Assembly (NCBI RefSeq): GCF_023278085.1
Contig: NZ_CP066265.1
Span: 1,146,501-1,210,500 of the forward strand
Direction of reading: 5' to 3'
DNA length: 64,000 bases
DNA from: Pseudomonas syringae
Lineage (GTDB): Bacteria > Pseudomonadota > Gammaproteobacteria > Pseudomonadales > Pseudomonadaceae
Part shown: in pieces, positions 54,028 to 62,036 of the stretch
How the letters are laid out: every line of letters begins with the position of its first letter
Numbering within the stretch: the first letter of the stretch is position 1
Notes under the pieces: model-generated
What the model saw: only the letters and a program-made list of their open reading frames with translations
Database searches by the model: none
What the model was told of the DNA's origin: nothing
Program-made: the position numbers and the translations under genes

Positions 54028-56463
54028 ATGTCCCGCTCGTTAGACACCTTGCTGCGCCCCAGTCTGTTGGCCATGACCATTGCCTTTTGTTCGCCTCTGG
54101 TCAGCCCGTTGCTGATGGCTGCGCAACAGGCTGGCGTTGCTGCCTATGATCTGCCTGCCGCACCGCTGGCAACCACTCTGAATCAGATCGCCAGCCAGGG
54201 TGGCCTTGCGCTGAGCCTCGATCCTGCGCTGGCCGCAGGCAAGACAAGCGCGCCAGTGAAAGGGAATTTCGACGCAGCGACTGCATTGCGCGAGGCGCTG
54301 CGTGGCAGTGGGTTGCAACTGACGCAAAGCAGCGCCGGGACCTACACCCTGATGGTCATGGAACAGGGCGCCTTGAACTTGTCCGACGTCAACATCAACG
54401 CCAGCAGCGCCCCCGCCGAAGGTTCTGAAGCGGCAGGTTATCGCAGCGAGAACATCAGCAGCGTCGGTGCGCTGGGTGGCATGAAGCTGCAGGACGCGCC
54501 GTATTCCATCAGCGTGACGCCTCAGGCCTTACTGAAAAACATTCAGGCCACCTCGCTGGACGACGTGATCAAGCACAATCCGTTTACCCAGATGTATTCG
54601 CCGACCAGTGCCGGTTATGCGAGTGCCGTCAATATCCGCGGGTTCAGCAGCGCGGGCAGCCTGAACATTGCCAACGATGGCCTGCGTTTCACCAACGGCG
54701 CTGACGGCAGCAATTACCTGGAAGAAATGGAACAGCTGGAAATCATTACCGGCCTGACCGGCTTTCTGTACGGCCCGGCGTCGCCGGGCGGGCTGGTCAA
54801 CTATGTGATCAAGCGACCTACCTACGAGCGTTACAACAGCGTGACCCTGGGCAATGCCGGTGGCGAGAATTACTACCTGCATGGCGACTTCGGCGGGCCG
54901 ATAGACAGTGAAGGCACATTCGCCTATCGCCTCAATGTGCTGACTCAGGATGGCGAAACCGCTGTCGATCTGAACAAGCGTCGTCGCGAGATGATTTCCC
55001 TCGCACTGGACTGGAACGTGTCCGATGACCTGCTGGTGCAGTTCGATGCGTCGCACAAGAAGACCGAAATACGCGGCCTGACCAGCTACTGGTATTTCAA
55101 TGACCAGTCGTTGCGCCCCAGTGCCGCATCGCTGGACAACGACAAACTCTACAGCCAGAAATGGTCATTCTCCGATTACGAGTCTGACAAGGCGGGCGTA
55201 CGTGCCAAGTGGCGCTTGAACGACACCTTCACCTTGCGCGCGGCCTTTGCCGCCCAGCAGTACACCTCGGAAAACACCTACACCGGCCCCACGGTTTCCA
55301 GTGCAGGTCTCTACTCGCAGCCGCTGTACGCGTTCGCCCCGATCGAAACCGAGGAAAAGACCGGCTCGCTGTTTCTGGACGCCGCGTTCGATACCGGCTT
55401 CCTCGGCCATAAAGTCACGATGGGCTATCAGGGCAACACCTCGCGCCAGAAGCAGTACGAGGACCACATCCCTTACACGCCCGAACAGCGAGGCCCGCAA
55501 TACACCTCGCCCGTGGGCACGATCCCGCTGGATCAGACGCCTCAGGTCGGCAAACCGTCGTACTCGATTGGCCACGGCGACCAGCGTCTGGCCAACAGCA
55601 CCGAGAGCAACAACTTCCTGATCGGCGACGTGATTACCTTCAATGAGCAGTGGTCGACGATCCTTGGGGTCACCCATACGCAGATCAAGACCTACGCCAA
55701 CGAGTTCGTCTACGCCAGAGCGTTCGGCTCGGCGGAAACCGAGACCACGTACAACGAGAGCAAAACCTCGCCGAACATCTCGCTGGTCTACAAGCCGCTG
55801 CCGTGGCTGACCACTTATGCGACCTATATAGAAGGACTGCAATCGGGAGGCATCGCGCCAAGCGGTACGGCCAATGCCGGTCAGGCCTTCGCGCCTGAAG
55901 TCAGCGAGCAATACGAAATCGGTGCCAAGGCGACCGTGGGCGAAACGCTGTTTACCCTCGCGCTGTTCAACATCGAGAAGCCGAACGGCTACACCACGGG
56001 CGGCAACGTCTACGTGGTTGACGGGCGTCAGGAAAACAACGGGCTGGAGTTCAGCGTGACCGGCAAGGTCATCCCGGAACTGACTCTGGTCGGCGGCTTC
56101 ACCTTGCTGGACCCGAAAATCAAGAAAACCGGCGTGGCGGCAGATGAAGGCAATGTGCCGACCAACGTCGCCAAACAACTGGCCAAGGTCTATGCCGAAT
56201 ACGACATCAACCAGGTGCCAGGCCTGGCCATGACCGGCGGCGCGTTCTACACCGGCAAGCAATACACCGACCAAAGCAACGAAAACGACCTGCCGTCGTT
56301 CACCACTTTCGACGCCGGTGCCCGCTACCGCATGCGCGTTTCAGAAAACGATCTGACCTTGCGAGTCAATGTCAGCAACCTGGGCAACAAGGAATACTGG
56401 CTCAACAGCAGCTACCTCGGCGACCCGCGTACCGTCGCCTTCTCGGCACAGCTGGAGTTCTGA
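54028..56463 (+). CDS. TonB-dependent siderophore receptor with STN signalling domain
   Basis: An 811-residue outer-membrane receptor. After a signal peptide (about 1-31) comes an STN domain (about 36-110) of the FecA/FpvA trans-envelope signalling type. Then follow the plug (QDAPYSISVTPQALLKN, MEQLEIITGLTGFLYGPASPG) and a 22-strand barrel ending in AFSAQLEF with the aromatic C-terminal residue. STN receptors normally pass a ligand signal to a FecR-like anti-sigma factor, but no fecI/fecR pair adjoins this gene. The ligand is unknown; I see no good Fur box just upstream. A REP array starts 34 bases after the stop. Confidence 0.9.
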   Translation: MSRSLDTLLRPSLLAMTIAFCSPLVSPLLMAAQQAGVAAYDLPAAPLATTLNQIASQGGLALSLDPALAAGKTSAPVKGNFDAATALREALRGSGLQLTQSSAGTYTLMVMEQGALNLSDVNINASSAPAEGSEAAGYRSENISSVGALGGMKLQDAPYSISVTPQALLKNIQATSLDDVIKHNPFTQMYSPTSAGYASAVNIRGFSSAGSLNIANDGLRFTNGADGSNYLEEMEQLEIITGLTGFLYGPASPGGLVNYVIKRPTYERYNSVTLGNAGGENYYLHGDFGGPIDSEGTFAYRLNVLTQDGETAVDLNKRRREMISLALDWNVSDDLLVQFDASHKKTEIRGLTSYWYFNDQSLRPSAASLDNDKLYSQKWSFSDYESDKAGVRAKWRLNDTFTLRAAFAAQQYTSENTYTGPTVSSAGLYSQPLYAFAPIETEEKTGSLFLDAAFDTGFLGHKVTMGYQGNTSRQKQYEDHIPYTPEQRGPQYTSPVGTIPLDQTPQVGKPSYSIGHGDQRLANSTESNNFLIGDVITFNEQWSTILGVTHTQIKTYANEFVYARAFGSAETETTYNESKTSPNISLVYKPLPWLTTYATYIEGLQSGGIAPSGTANAGQAFAPEVSEQYEIGAKATVGETLFTLALFNIEKPNGYTTGGNVYVVDGRQENNGLEFSVTGKVIPELTLVGGFTLLDPKIKKTGVAADEGNVPTNVAKQLAKVYAEYDINQVPGLAMTGGAFYTGKQYTDQSNENDLPSFTTFDAGARYRMRVSENDLTLRVNVSNLGNKEYWLNSSYLGDPRTVAFSAQLEF

Positions 56464-56497
56464 TCGCGGCATCACGCCGACCTGACCGCTGGCGCGC

Positions 56498-56989
56498 GAG
56501 GAACGATAACTATCGTACGACGCTCCGCGTCGTATGCAGTTCTGGACGTTCTGCGTCCGATCTTGAGTGTGTGGTGCGGCGCAGATTTGTGACGCGGAGC
56601 GTCACGCAATGCTTTCCCACGCTGGAGCGTGAGGAACGAGAGTCTCGACTATCGTACGTCGCTCCGCGTCGTATGCAGTTCTGGACGCTCTGCGTCCGAT
56701 CTTGAGTGTGTGGTGCGGCGCAGATTTGTGACGCGGAGCGTCACGCAATGCATTCCCACGCTGGAGCGTGAGGAACGAGAGTCCCGACTATCGTACGTCG
56801 CTCCGCGTCGTATGCAGTTCTGGACGCTCTGCGTCCGATCTTGAGTGTGTGGTGCGGCGCAGATTTGTGACGCGGAGCGTCACGCAATGCATTCCCACGC
56901 TGGAGCGTGAGGAACGAGAGTCCCGACTATCGTACGTCGCTCCGCGTCGTATGCAGTTCTGGACGCTCTGCGTCCGATCTTGAGTGTGT
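56498..56989. repeat. Tandem REP array, 139-bp units, inverse of the 11-kb array
   Basis: Units start at 56498 (133 bp, one short deletion), 56631, 56770 and 56909 (partial). Each has the GACGC-TCC-GCGTC palindrome, TGGACGCTCTGCGTCC, GTGACGCGGAGCGTCAC and CCACGCTGGAGCGTG. This is the reverse complement of the unit near 11 kb apart from a shorter spacer. The last copy runs right up to the ychJ stop codon at 56990. Repeated frames of 71 residues inside it are not genes. Confidence 0.92.
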
Positions 56990-57463
56990 TCAAACCACAT
57001 ACCCGGAGCAGCATTTCTTGAATTTCTGCTCACTGCCACACGGGCACGCGTCGTTGCGGCTGGCTTTAAGGGGGACGGTGGAGTCGATGAAATACCAGCG
57101 GCCCTGATTCTGCACGAACGACGAGCGCTCCTTGTGGCTGTGTTCGCCATTGCCATCGTGCCAGCGAGCAGTGAAGGTCACAAACGCATGCTCAGGCTTG
57201 CCGCCGAACACCTCCGCGCTTTCCACCTCCAGCCCCAGCCAGGTGCTTTGCGCGCTCCACTGAGCGATGGCTTCACGGTCCAGTGCGCTTTGCTGCACCG
57301 GCAGCGTGGTTTCCACCAGGTAATCGGTCAGCCCCAGCACATAAGCGCTGTAACGCGAGCGCATCAGCTTTTCCGCGCACGGCGCAGGCAGGCCAGCGTG
57401 ATAGTGGCCGCAGCAGGCCAGCAACAGATCGCCGCTGCCGCACGGGCAAATAGCACTACTCAT
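56990..57463 (-). CDS. ychJ: YchJ family (UPF0225) SEC-C protein
   Basis: A 157-residue protein with SEC-C-like zinc motifs at both ends: [19 protein letters not shown] and [18 protein letters not shown]. Between lies an NTF2-like alpha/beta fold ([19 protein letters not shown]). The family is widespread, with proposed binding roles only. The coding end meets a REP copy with no spacer. It is followed upstream by the DUF6231-type gene on the same strand, three bases apart. Confidence 0.88.
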   Translation of the reverse strand: MSSAICPCGSGDLLLACCGHYHAGLPAPCAEKLMRSRYSAYVLGLTDYLVETTLPVQQSALDREAIAQWSAQSTWLGLEVESAEVFGGKPEHAFVTFTARWHDGNGEHSHKERSSFVQNQGRWYFIDSTVPLKASRNDACPCGSEQKFKKCCSGYVV

Positions 57464-57466
57464 GAT

Positions 57467-57964
57467 TCACCACCAGTATCTTCCAAAATTCTCCGGGTTG
57501 GCCCAGTACTTCGCGTTCAGCCAGTCGGGCACCTGTTTGTATTCGCGCAAATCGTAGGTGAACAGATTCAACACCTGTTCGTCGCGGGCAAAGCGTTCGC
57601 TGGATTGCAGGGCCAGCGAGAAAAAGTCAGTCTCCTGCCAGCCGCAAGCCTGCAAATCGGCCAGGACCGCAATGCGGCTGGCGTTCAGGTTGCGGATACC
57701 GCCCAGCAGCTCCAGCCCGGTGCGCTTGGGAATGTGTTCCAGGCAGTCGACCACCAGCGCCAGATCGAAGCGTTGCGCGGCCAGATGCGCAGGCAGCGTA
57801 CCGGGTTCCGCCAGCGCGACTGTGGTGTGCGGATGTGCGTCCTGAAAGGCTTGCAGCGCAGGAAAGGCATGCGCCCCGATGACCAGCAGGCGTTCGGGCG
57901 CATAAAGATCCAGCAGGGCAGCCAGCGCTTGCTGAGGTGTGCGGGTGGAATAGCCGACGGTCAT
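57467..57964 (-). CDS. DUF6231-type methyltransferase-like protein
   Basis: A 165-residue protein with a Rossmann-like first half (RLLVIGAHAFPALQ, FDLALVVDCLEHIPKR) resembling class I SAM methyltransferases, although the glycine loop GxGxG is weak (IGAHA). The C-terminal part, NLFTYDLREYKQVPDWLNAK, is characteristic of a short family I know as DUF6231. Activity is unproven. It lies 3 bases from ychJ and is transcribed with it. Confidence 0.75.
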   Translation of the reverse strand: MTVGYSTRTPQQALAALLDLYAPERLLVIGAHAFPALQAFQDAHPHTTVALAEPGTLPAHLAAQRFDLALVVDCLEHIPKRTGLELLGGIRNLNASRIAVLADLQACGWQETDFFSLALQSSERFARDEQVLNLFTYDLREYKQVPDWLNAKYWANPENFGRYWW

Positions 57965-58182
57965 CGAAAGTCCTCTGGTTGACTGGCAAGACTAGCCTGC
58001 CGGGCCGGCTCTGAACAGCCGTCAGCTTGCGCGTTGACACCCTCTAATCGACGATAACGATCTATGCTTGATCTTTTTCAATTCACTGCTGGCATATTCG
58101 CTGAACAGCACGTCTACTGTGCGGCGACGAAAAGCATGCGCAGACTTCGCTTTCGGAACGGATCATGACAAGGGGGCAGGCG

Positions 58183-58458
58183 ATGAAGGTGTTTTGGGGG
58201 CTGGGAAAGATCTTGATGCTGGGCTTCTGGCTGGTAGTACTGGCCAATGCGCTGATTGAAGCGCCCAGCCCGTTCGGCGTGATGATCGACATGGCGGGCG
58301 CGGTCCTGCTGCTGACTCATCTGCTGGAACTGATCCTGTTCAACGGCAGCCTGCGCGGGCGTCGCCATCCGTGGCGCGACCGGGGCAAAATCATCCTCTT
58401 CGGCATTTTCCATCTGCAATCCATCAGCCGCTCGGCTTCGGGGCACTCTCATGCGTAA
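58183..58458 (+). CDS. DUF1145 family membrane protein
   Basis: A 91-residue inner-membrane protein with two TM segments (WGLGKILMLGFWLVVLANAL and VMIDMAGAVLLLTHLLELIL) and a basic C-terminal tail. It fits DUF1145, of unknown function. AGGGGG precedes the ATG at a good distance; an upstream ATG adds six residues. It overlaps the next gene by 8 bases. Confidence 0.82.
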   Translation: MKVFWGLGKILMLGFWLVVLANALIEAPSPFGVMIDMAGAVLLLTHLLELILFNGSLRGRRHPWRDRGKIILFGIFHLQSISRSASGHSHA

Positions 58459-59209
58459 TCTCGTTCTGCTGGCGGCACTGTTCAGCCCTTTGGCCATGGC
58501 ACAGGCAATTATTGTCGCGCCGCACTCGCTGATGCGCCTGCCCGGCAACAGCAGCGTTCTGCAACTCGATCGCCTTGAAGTGTCCGATTACGGCACCTTG
58601 TTGATCCCGGCCAATATCGACGACGTGAAAATCGGCGAGCTGGTGTTGGGGCACGAAGCGCGCATTGCCATCGTTCCCGGTGTCCAGGCCTTCAATCTGG
58701 TCGTGACGCGTGCTGAATTCGGCAGCGGCAGCCAGATCACGGCGCGCGGCGCACCGGGCACGTTCGAGAGGCCCGCGCTGCCGGGTCGCAACCTGACCGT
58801 GCGCCTGCAAAACCTCAACGCGGAAGAGTTATCGATCGACGCACGCGGCGGCGCAGGCAGCCCGGGTTATGTCGGCCTGGATGGCGGCAACGGCGCACAA
58901 CCGGGCTGTACCTGGGGTCAGGCTGGACATGGCTATGATGGTCAAAATGGCAGCACCGGCCGGGACGGCGCGGCGGGCGCTCAGGTGCGACTGGAGTTGC
59001 CGCAGAGTTTCCCGACTGATCGCATCAAGGTGAACGTTGCGGGCGGTGCGGCGGGCAAAGGCGGCGAGGGCGGCAAGGCCGGTAAAGGCGGAGCGTCCAA
59101 AGGCTGTTTCGTGTACCGCGCTGATGGCGGCAAAGCAGGTAAAGAGGGCGAGCCTGGCCAGCCGGGTGTTGCCGGTCCTGCGGGCGCGTTGATTCTGCAA
59201 CGCCTGTAA
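58451..59209 (+). CDS. Exported collagen-like Gly-rich protein
   Basis: A 252-residue protein. The signal peptide is MRNLVLLAALFSPLAMAQ. The N-terminal half (20-125) is a beta-rich region. The second half has Gly-rich, partly Gly-X-Y stretches: GGAGSPGYVGLDGGNGAQPG, GKGGEGGKAGKGGASKG and GEPGQPGVAGPAG. Two Cys pairs are present in the Gly-rich zone (CTWGQ and KGCF). It looks like a secreted or periplasmic structural protein. It overlaps the DUF1145 gene by 8 bases, so both are co-expressed. No biochemical function is known to me. Confidence 0.78.
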   Translation: MRNLVLLAALFSPLAMAQAIIVAPHSLMRLPGNSSVLQLDRLEVSDYGTLLIPANIDDVKIGELVLGHEARIAIVPGVQAFNLVVTRAEFGSGSQITARGAPGTFERPALPGRNLTVRLQNLNAEELSIDARGGAGSPGYVGLDGGNGAQPGCTWGQAGHGYDGQNGSTGRDGAAGAQVRLELPQSFPTDRIKVNVAGGAAGKGGEGGKAGKGGASKGCFVYRADGGKAGKEGEPGQPGVAGPAGALILQRL

Positions 59210-59218
59210 GCTTCAAGG

Positions 59219-59258
59219 CACTGTCCGGAGCAGGCGCAAGGCCCTGTTCCGGACAGTG
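59219..59258. terminator. Convergent hairpin between collagen-like gene and purine nucleoside gene
   Basis: An 11-bp stem CACTGTCCGGA / TCCGGACAGTG with an inner GCAGG stem. No strong T-run, so termination strength is uncertain. Confidence 0.6.
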
Positions 59259-59275
59259 GTCACAACCTCACGTTT

Positions 59276-60298
59276 TTACTGCGGTACGCCTTTTTCCCAG
59301 TTCTTCCAGTCGCTGACGATCGCCTGCACCAACGGGTTGCCGGTGCGGTACAGGTTCTCCAGTGCCGGTACGAAAGCACCCTGATCGGCGTACTTGAGCA
59401 GGTTATCGACCTCGCTGTAGCCAGGATACGGACGATCGAAGTCGGAACCGGCGCGCACCACGGCCAGACGGCTGACATCGACCTTGCCCGCCTTGCTGGC
59501 CCGCAGCAGGGCTTCGTAGGTGGAGTTGTCTTCCTGCTGGGTGGTGCAATAGACGCCTTTGCCGTCGGTCAGTAGTTTGGTCCAGACCTCCGCCCGTTCG
59601 CTCAAGCGCGTCCCGGAGAACCACGTATTGCCAGCCACGGTGTCACATTGGGTGACCTGCGGCGGCTGATTGGCCGGGGCGTAAGGGTATTTGACCCGCC
59701 AGGCAGCCGATTCCTTGCTCTCGCTGAGCGCCACTTTTTGTGACAGGGCGAACGCTTTGGCCTGAAGCTTTGGGTTCAGCTCGAAGACTTCGGTCTTGTA
59801 GTCCAGCGGTGGCTTCTCGTTCGGACCTTTGGTGTTGATGCCCAGATAACCGGTCGGCCAGTCCTTGGGTACGTCGCGGGAATCGATTTCCCACTGGGTG
59901 CCGAACTCCACCAGATAATGCGCCCAGGCGGTGGTGCCGAGGCTGCCGTGATGCGGGTTGATCCCGGCGATACCGGCGACTATGAAGTAGGTCTTGCGCA
60001 GATCGAACTGCGGCGACAACGCCAGTGCGAGAGTCGAGGCGGCGGCATTGGTCTGGCCCATGCCGGTCACCATCAGGCACACGTCCTGCTCGTTGCAGCG
60101 AACGGCCGGGTATTCGGCTGCCAGGCCTGGCACCTGAATTTCCTTGGTCAGGTGCAGGCGATCAATCCAGTTCTGCGCTTCGGGCGCAAACATGGCGACC
60201 AGCATGACCTTCGGCGTGACCGGTGCGGCGGCAGCCCAGATACCGGGGCTGACCAGTGCCAGTGTGGCGCAGAGTGCATTGCGAGTGATGTGTTTCAT
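59276..60298 (-). CDS. Purine nucleoside permease (NUP family), probably periplasmic
   Basis: A 340-residue protein with signal peptide MKHITRNALCATLALVSPGIWA. The body resembles the nucleoside phosphorylase superfamily: MVTGMGQTNAAASTLALA, IVAGIAGINPHHGSLGTTAW and VVRAGSDFDRPYPGY. It has no TM helices after the signal, so the usual name permease is doubtful. I infer a periplasmic nucleoside-binding or nucleosidase/phosphorylase role. The start follows AGGAG at 5 bases. It lies 26 bases after the Tsx-like channel gene and is probably its partner. Confidence 0.82.
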   Translation of the reverse strand: MKHITRNALCATLALVSPGIWAAAAPVTPKVMLVAMFAPEAQNWIDRLHLTKEIQVPGLAAEYPAVRCNEQDVCLMVTGMGQTNAAASTLALALSPQFDLRKTYFIVAGIAGINPHHGSLGTTAWAHYLVEFGTQWEIDSRDVPKDWPTGYLGINTKGPNEKPPLDYKTEVFELNPKLQAKAFALSQKVALSESKESAAWRVKYPYAPANQPPQVTQCDTVAGNTWFSGTRLSERAEVWTKLLTDGKGVYCTTQQEDNSTYEALLRASKAGKVDVSRLAVVRAGSDFDRPYPGYSEVDNLLKYADQGAFVPALENLYRTGNPLVQAIVSDWKNWEKGVPQ

Positions 60299-60324
60299 GA
60301 AAACTCCTGTAGTCAATATCATGA

Positions 60325-61284
60325 TCAGAACTGATAACCCACGCCTGCGTAGTAGCCCCAGCCGTCCGAACGTGCGCGGAAATTGCCGTCACCGAAATTC
60401 AGCTCGCTGCCGTCCTCCCAGTTGCCGCCGTTGTGGAAATAACGGCCTACCAGCGTGAAACGCAGGTGCGTGAAGGCGTACAGCAAAACGTTGGTGGCAA
60501 CCGTGGAATTGCCGGTGCGTGCCGGATCGTTCTTGAGGTCCGAACCGAAATCGAAGTTGGTGAAGCCGATGTAGGTCAGCGAAGCGCCATTGTTGAAGGT
60601 GCTGATCGGCACGATGTACTTGAGCTGCGCCCGGTAGCCATCCCACGAGTATTCGTTGCTGGCACCGTAGTTTTCCCACTGATAGCGACCGTAGAAATTA
60701 GCCGACAGGTTGACCCGCGAATGGGTGTCGATGTCAGTGCCCAGGCCGCTGTACAGGGTGTTGGCGCGGTTGGCCGAGTTGCTGCCGTGGTCGTAGATCC
60801 AGTCGAAGGCGACGTACCACTCCTTGAAAGGCCCCACGGCCAGGCTGCGGCCGGCGAGATAATCGATGGAGATACGCGGCTCGTGTTCCATGAACACTGG
60901 CGAGCCATGGTCCCAGACGCCCTTGTCATTATCATTGCCGATGCCGAGGATCTTCGGCACGTCGACGTAGCCGTACAGTTCAAACGGCCCTTTACGGCCG
61001 AAGTACTCGTACTCCAGGTAGATGTCGTCGTTCGGCTTGGGGCCGAAGCTGATGTCCTTGCTGCCGATCAGGGTCAGGTCCTGATTGAACCAGTCTGAGA
61101 AATACGCGCCTTTTACTTCCTTGGGCGAGGCGGGCGGGCTGAGCGCTTCACCTTGCGCCGAGTCTTCGGCCGCAGCGGGCTGAGCCTGCGCCGTCATACA
61201 CGGTAAAGCGGCAGCTGCGGCGAGCAGCAGGGGGATCAGGGTTTTGCAGGATGCTGCGGGCTGGATGGATAGCTGCTTGGGCAT
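60325..61284 (-). CDS. Tsx-like nucleoside-specific outer-membrane channel
   Basis: A 319-residue outer-membrane protein. After an extended signal region (MPKQLSIQPAASCKTLIPLL, cleavage near AQAQPAAAE) comes a 12-strand Tsx/OmpK-like barrel (YFSDWFNQDLTLIGSKDISF, YLEYEYFGRKGPFELYGYVD), ending in GYYAGVGYQF with the aromatic terminus. Tsx admits nucleosides. It is the first gene before the purine nucleoside gene, so the pair suits nucleoside scavenging. Ribosome site AAGGAA precedes the ATG. Confidence 0.85.
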   Translation of the reverse strand: MPKQLSIQPAASCKTLIPLLLAAAAALPCMTAQAQPAAAEDSAQGEALSPPASPKEVKGAYFSDWFNQDLTLIGSKDISFGPKPNDDIYLEYEYFGRKGPFELYGYVDVPKILGIGNDNDKGVWDHGSPVFMEHEPRISIDYLAGRSLAVGPFKEWYVAFDWIYDHGSNSANRANTLYSGLGTDIDTHSRVNLSANFYGRYQWENYGASNEYSWDGYRAQLKYIVPISTFNNGASLTYIGFTNFDFGSDLKNDPARTGNSTVATNVLLYAFTHLRFTLVGRYFHNGGNWEDGSELNFGDGNFRARSDGWGYYAGVGYQF

Positions 61285-61464
61285 TGAAATTCCTTTTTGT
61301 GGTCGCGTACTGCTGATCGCAAACGTTTGCACAGCTCATGCCAAAGCGTTTCAACCTGTTGAAAGCCATGAATATAAGGTGAGGAAGATGACCAAACAGG
61401 CAGGAAACTGCGCACCAGCTGTGCGCGATGTCACCTCTCGTGCCCTGTGATGTTCCGTTTCGTC

Positions 61465-61929
61465 TCAAAACCCCGGGCGGGCAGCTGCCAGAGCGACCAC
61501 AGCCAGACCGATGATCAGGTTGATAGCGACCAGTCTGCGGATATGGCTGAGTGCTGCTGCACCTTGCGCCCATTGTTCCGCTTCCACGGCGCGGCGCAGT
61601 TCCGGCAATTGCAACGAATGGATACGAAGAAACAGCGCGACCATCACCACATACAGGCCCATCATGATTTGCACGTAGCGCGGCGCGGTTTCAAAGCCGG
61701 TGAAGTTCAGCTGGATCATGCCAATGCCGGTGATCGGCAAGATCACGATGGCTGCCCAGACCCATCTAAAGAAGCGCGGAAACACCTGGACCCACACTTT
61801 CAAGCGGGCCGGGCCTTCAAGTGCTGCAATGACAGCTGGACGCAACACCATCCAGGCGAAAAACATGCCGCCAACCCAGATCAGGGCAGCCAGCACATGC
61901 AGCGTATAGACAGTGGAAAAAGCGGTCAT
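61465..61929 (-). CDS. CopD family membrane protein
   Basis: A 154-residue inner-membrane protein with four TM helices. It opens with YTLHVLAALIWVGGMFFAWM, the heme/copper-linked His-bearing helix typical of CopD-related (and YedZ-like) proteins. RRLVAINLIIGLAVVALAA ends the fold. Function is uncertain: copper export-related or cytochrome-b-like. It is divergent from dinG, with 107 bases between. Confidence 0.8.
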   Translation of the reverse strand: MTAFSTVYTLHVLAALIWVGGMFFAWMVLRPAVIAALEGPARLKVWVQVFPRFFRWVWAAIVILPITGIGMIQLNFTGFETAPRYVQIMMGLYVVMVALFLRIHSLQLPELRRAVEAEQWAQGAAALSHIRRLVAINLIIGLAVVALAAARPGF

Positions 61930-61989
61930 CGGACACTCCGTTCTGCGCGGATGGATTTAGCGCGCTATGATAGCGCCCACTCAGAACCA

Positions 61990-62005
61990 CTGAAAATTTA
62001 TCCAG
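61990..62005. promoter_or_regulatory. Candidate LexA box before dinG
   Basis: CTGAAAATTTATCCAG has the CTG-N10-CAG frame and matches the LexA consensus in 12 of 16 bases, 31 bases before the dinG start. Confidence 0.5.
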
Positions 62006-62036
62006 CCTTTTTAGTCGTGCCCCCGAACCGAAGCCA

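Noticed and set aside
56629..56983. Two identical 71-residue frames
   Set aside because: Products of the 139-bp REP repeat, not genes.
59276..60298. Integral membrane permease for purine nucleosides
   Set aside because: No TM helices beyond the signal peptide, so the literal permease reading is doubtful.
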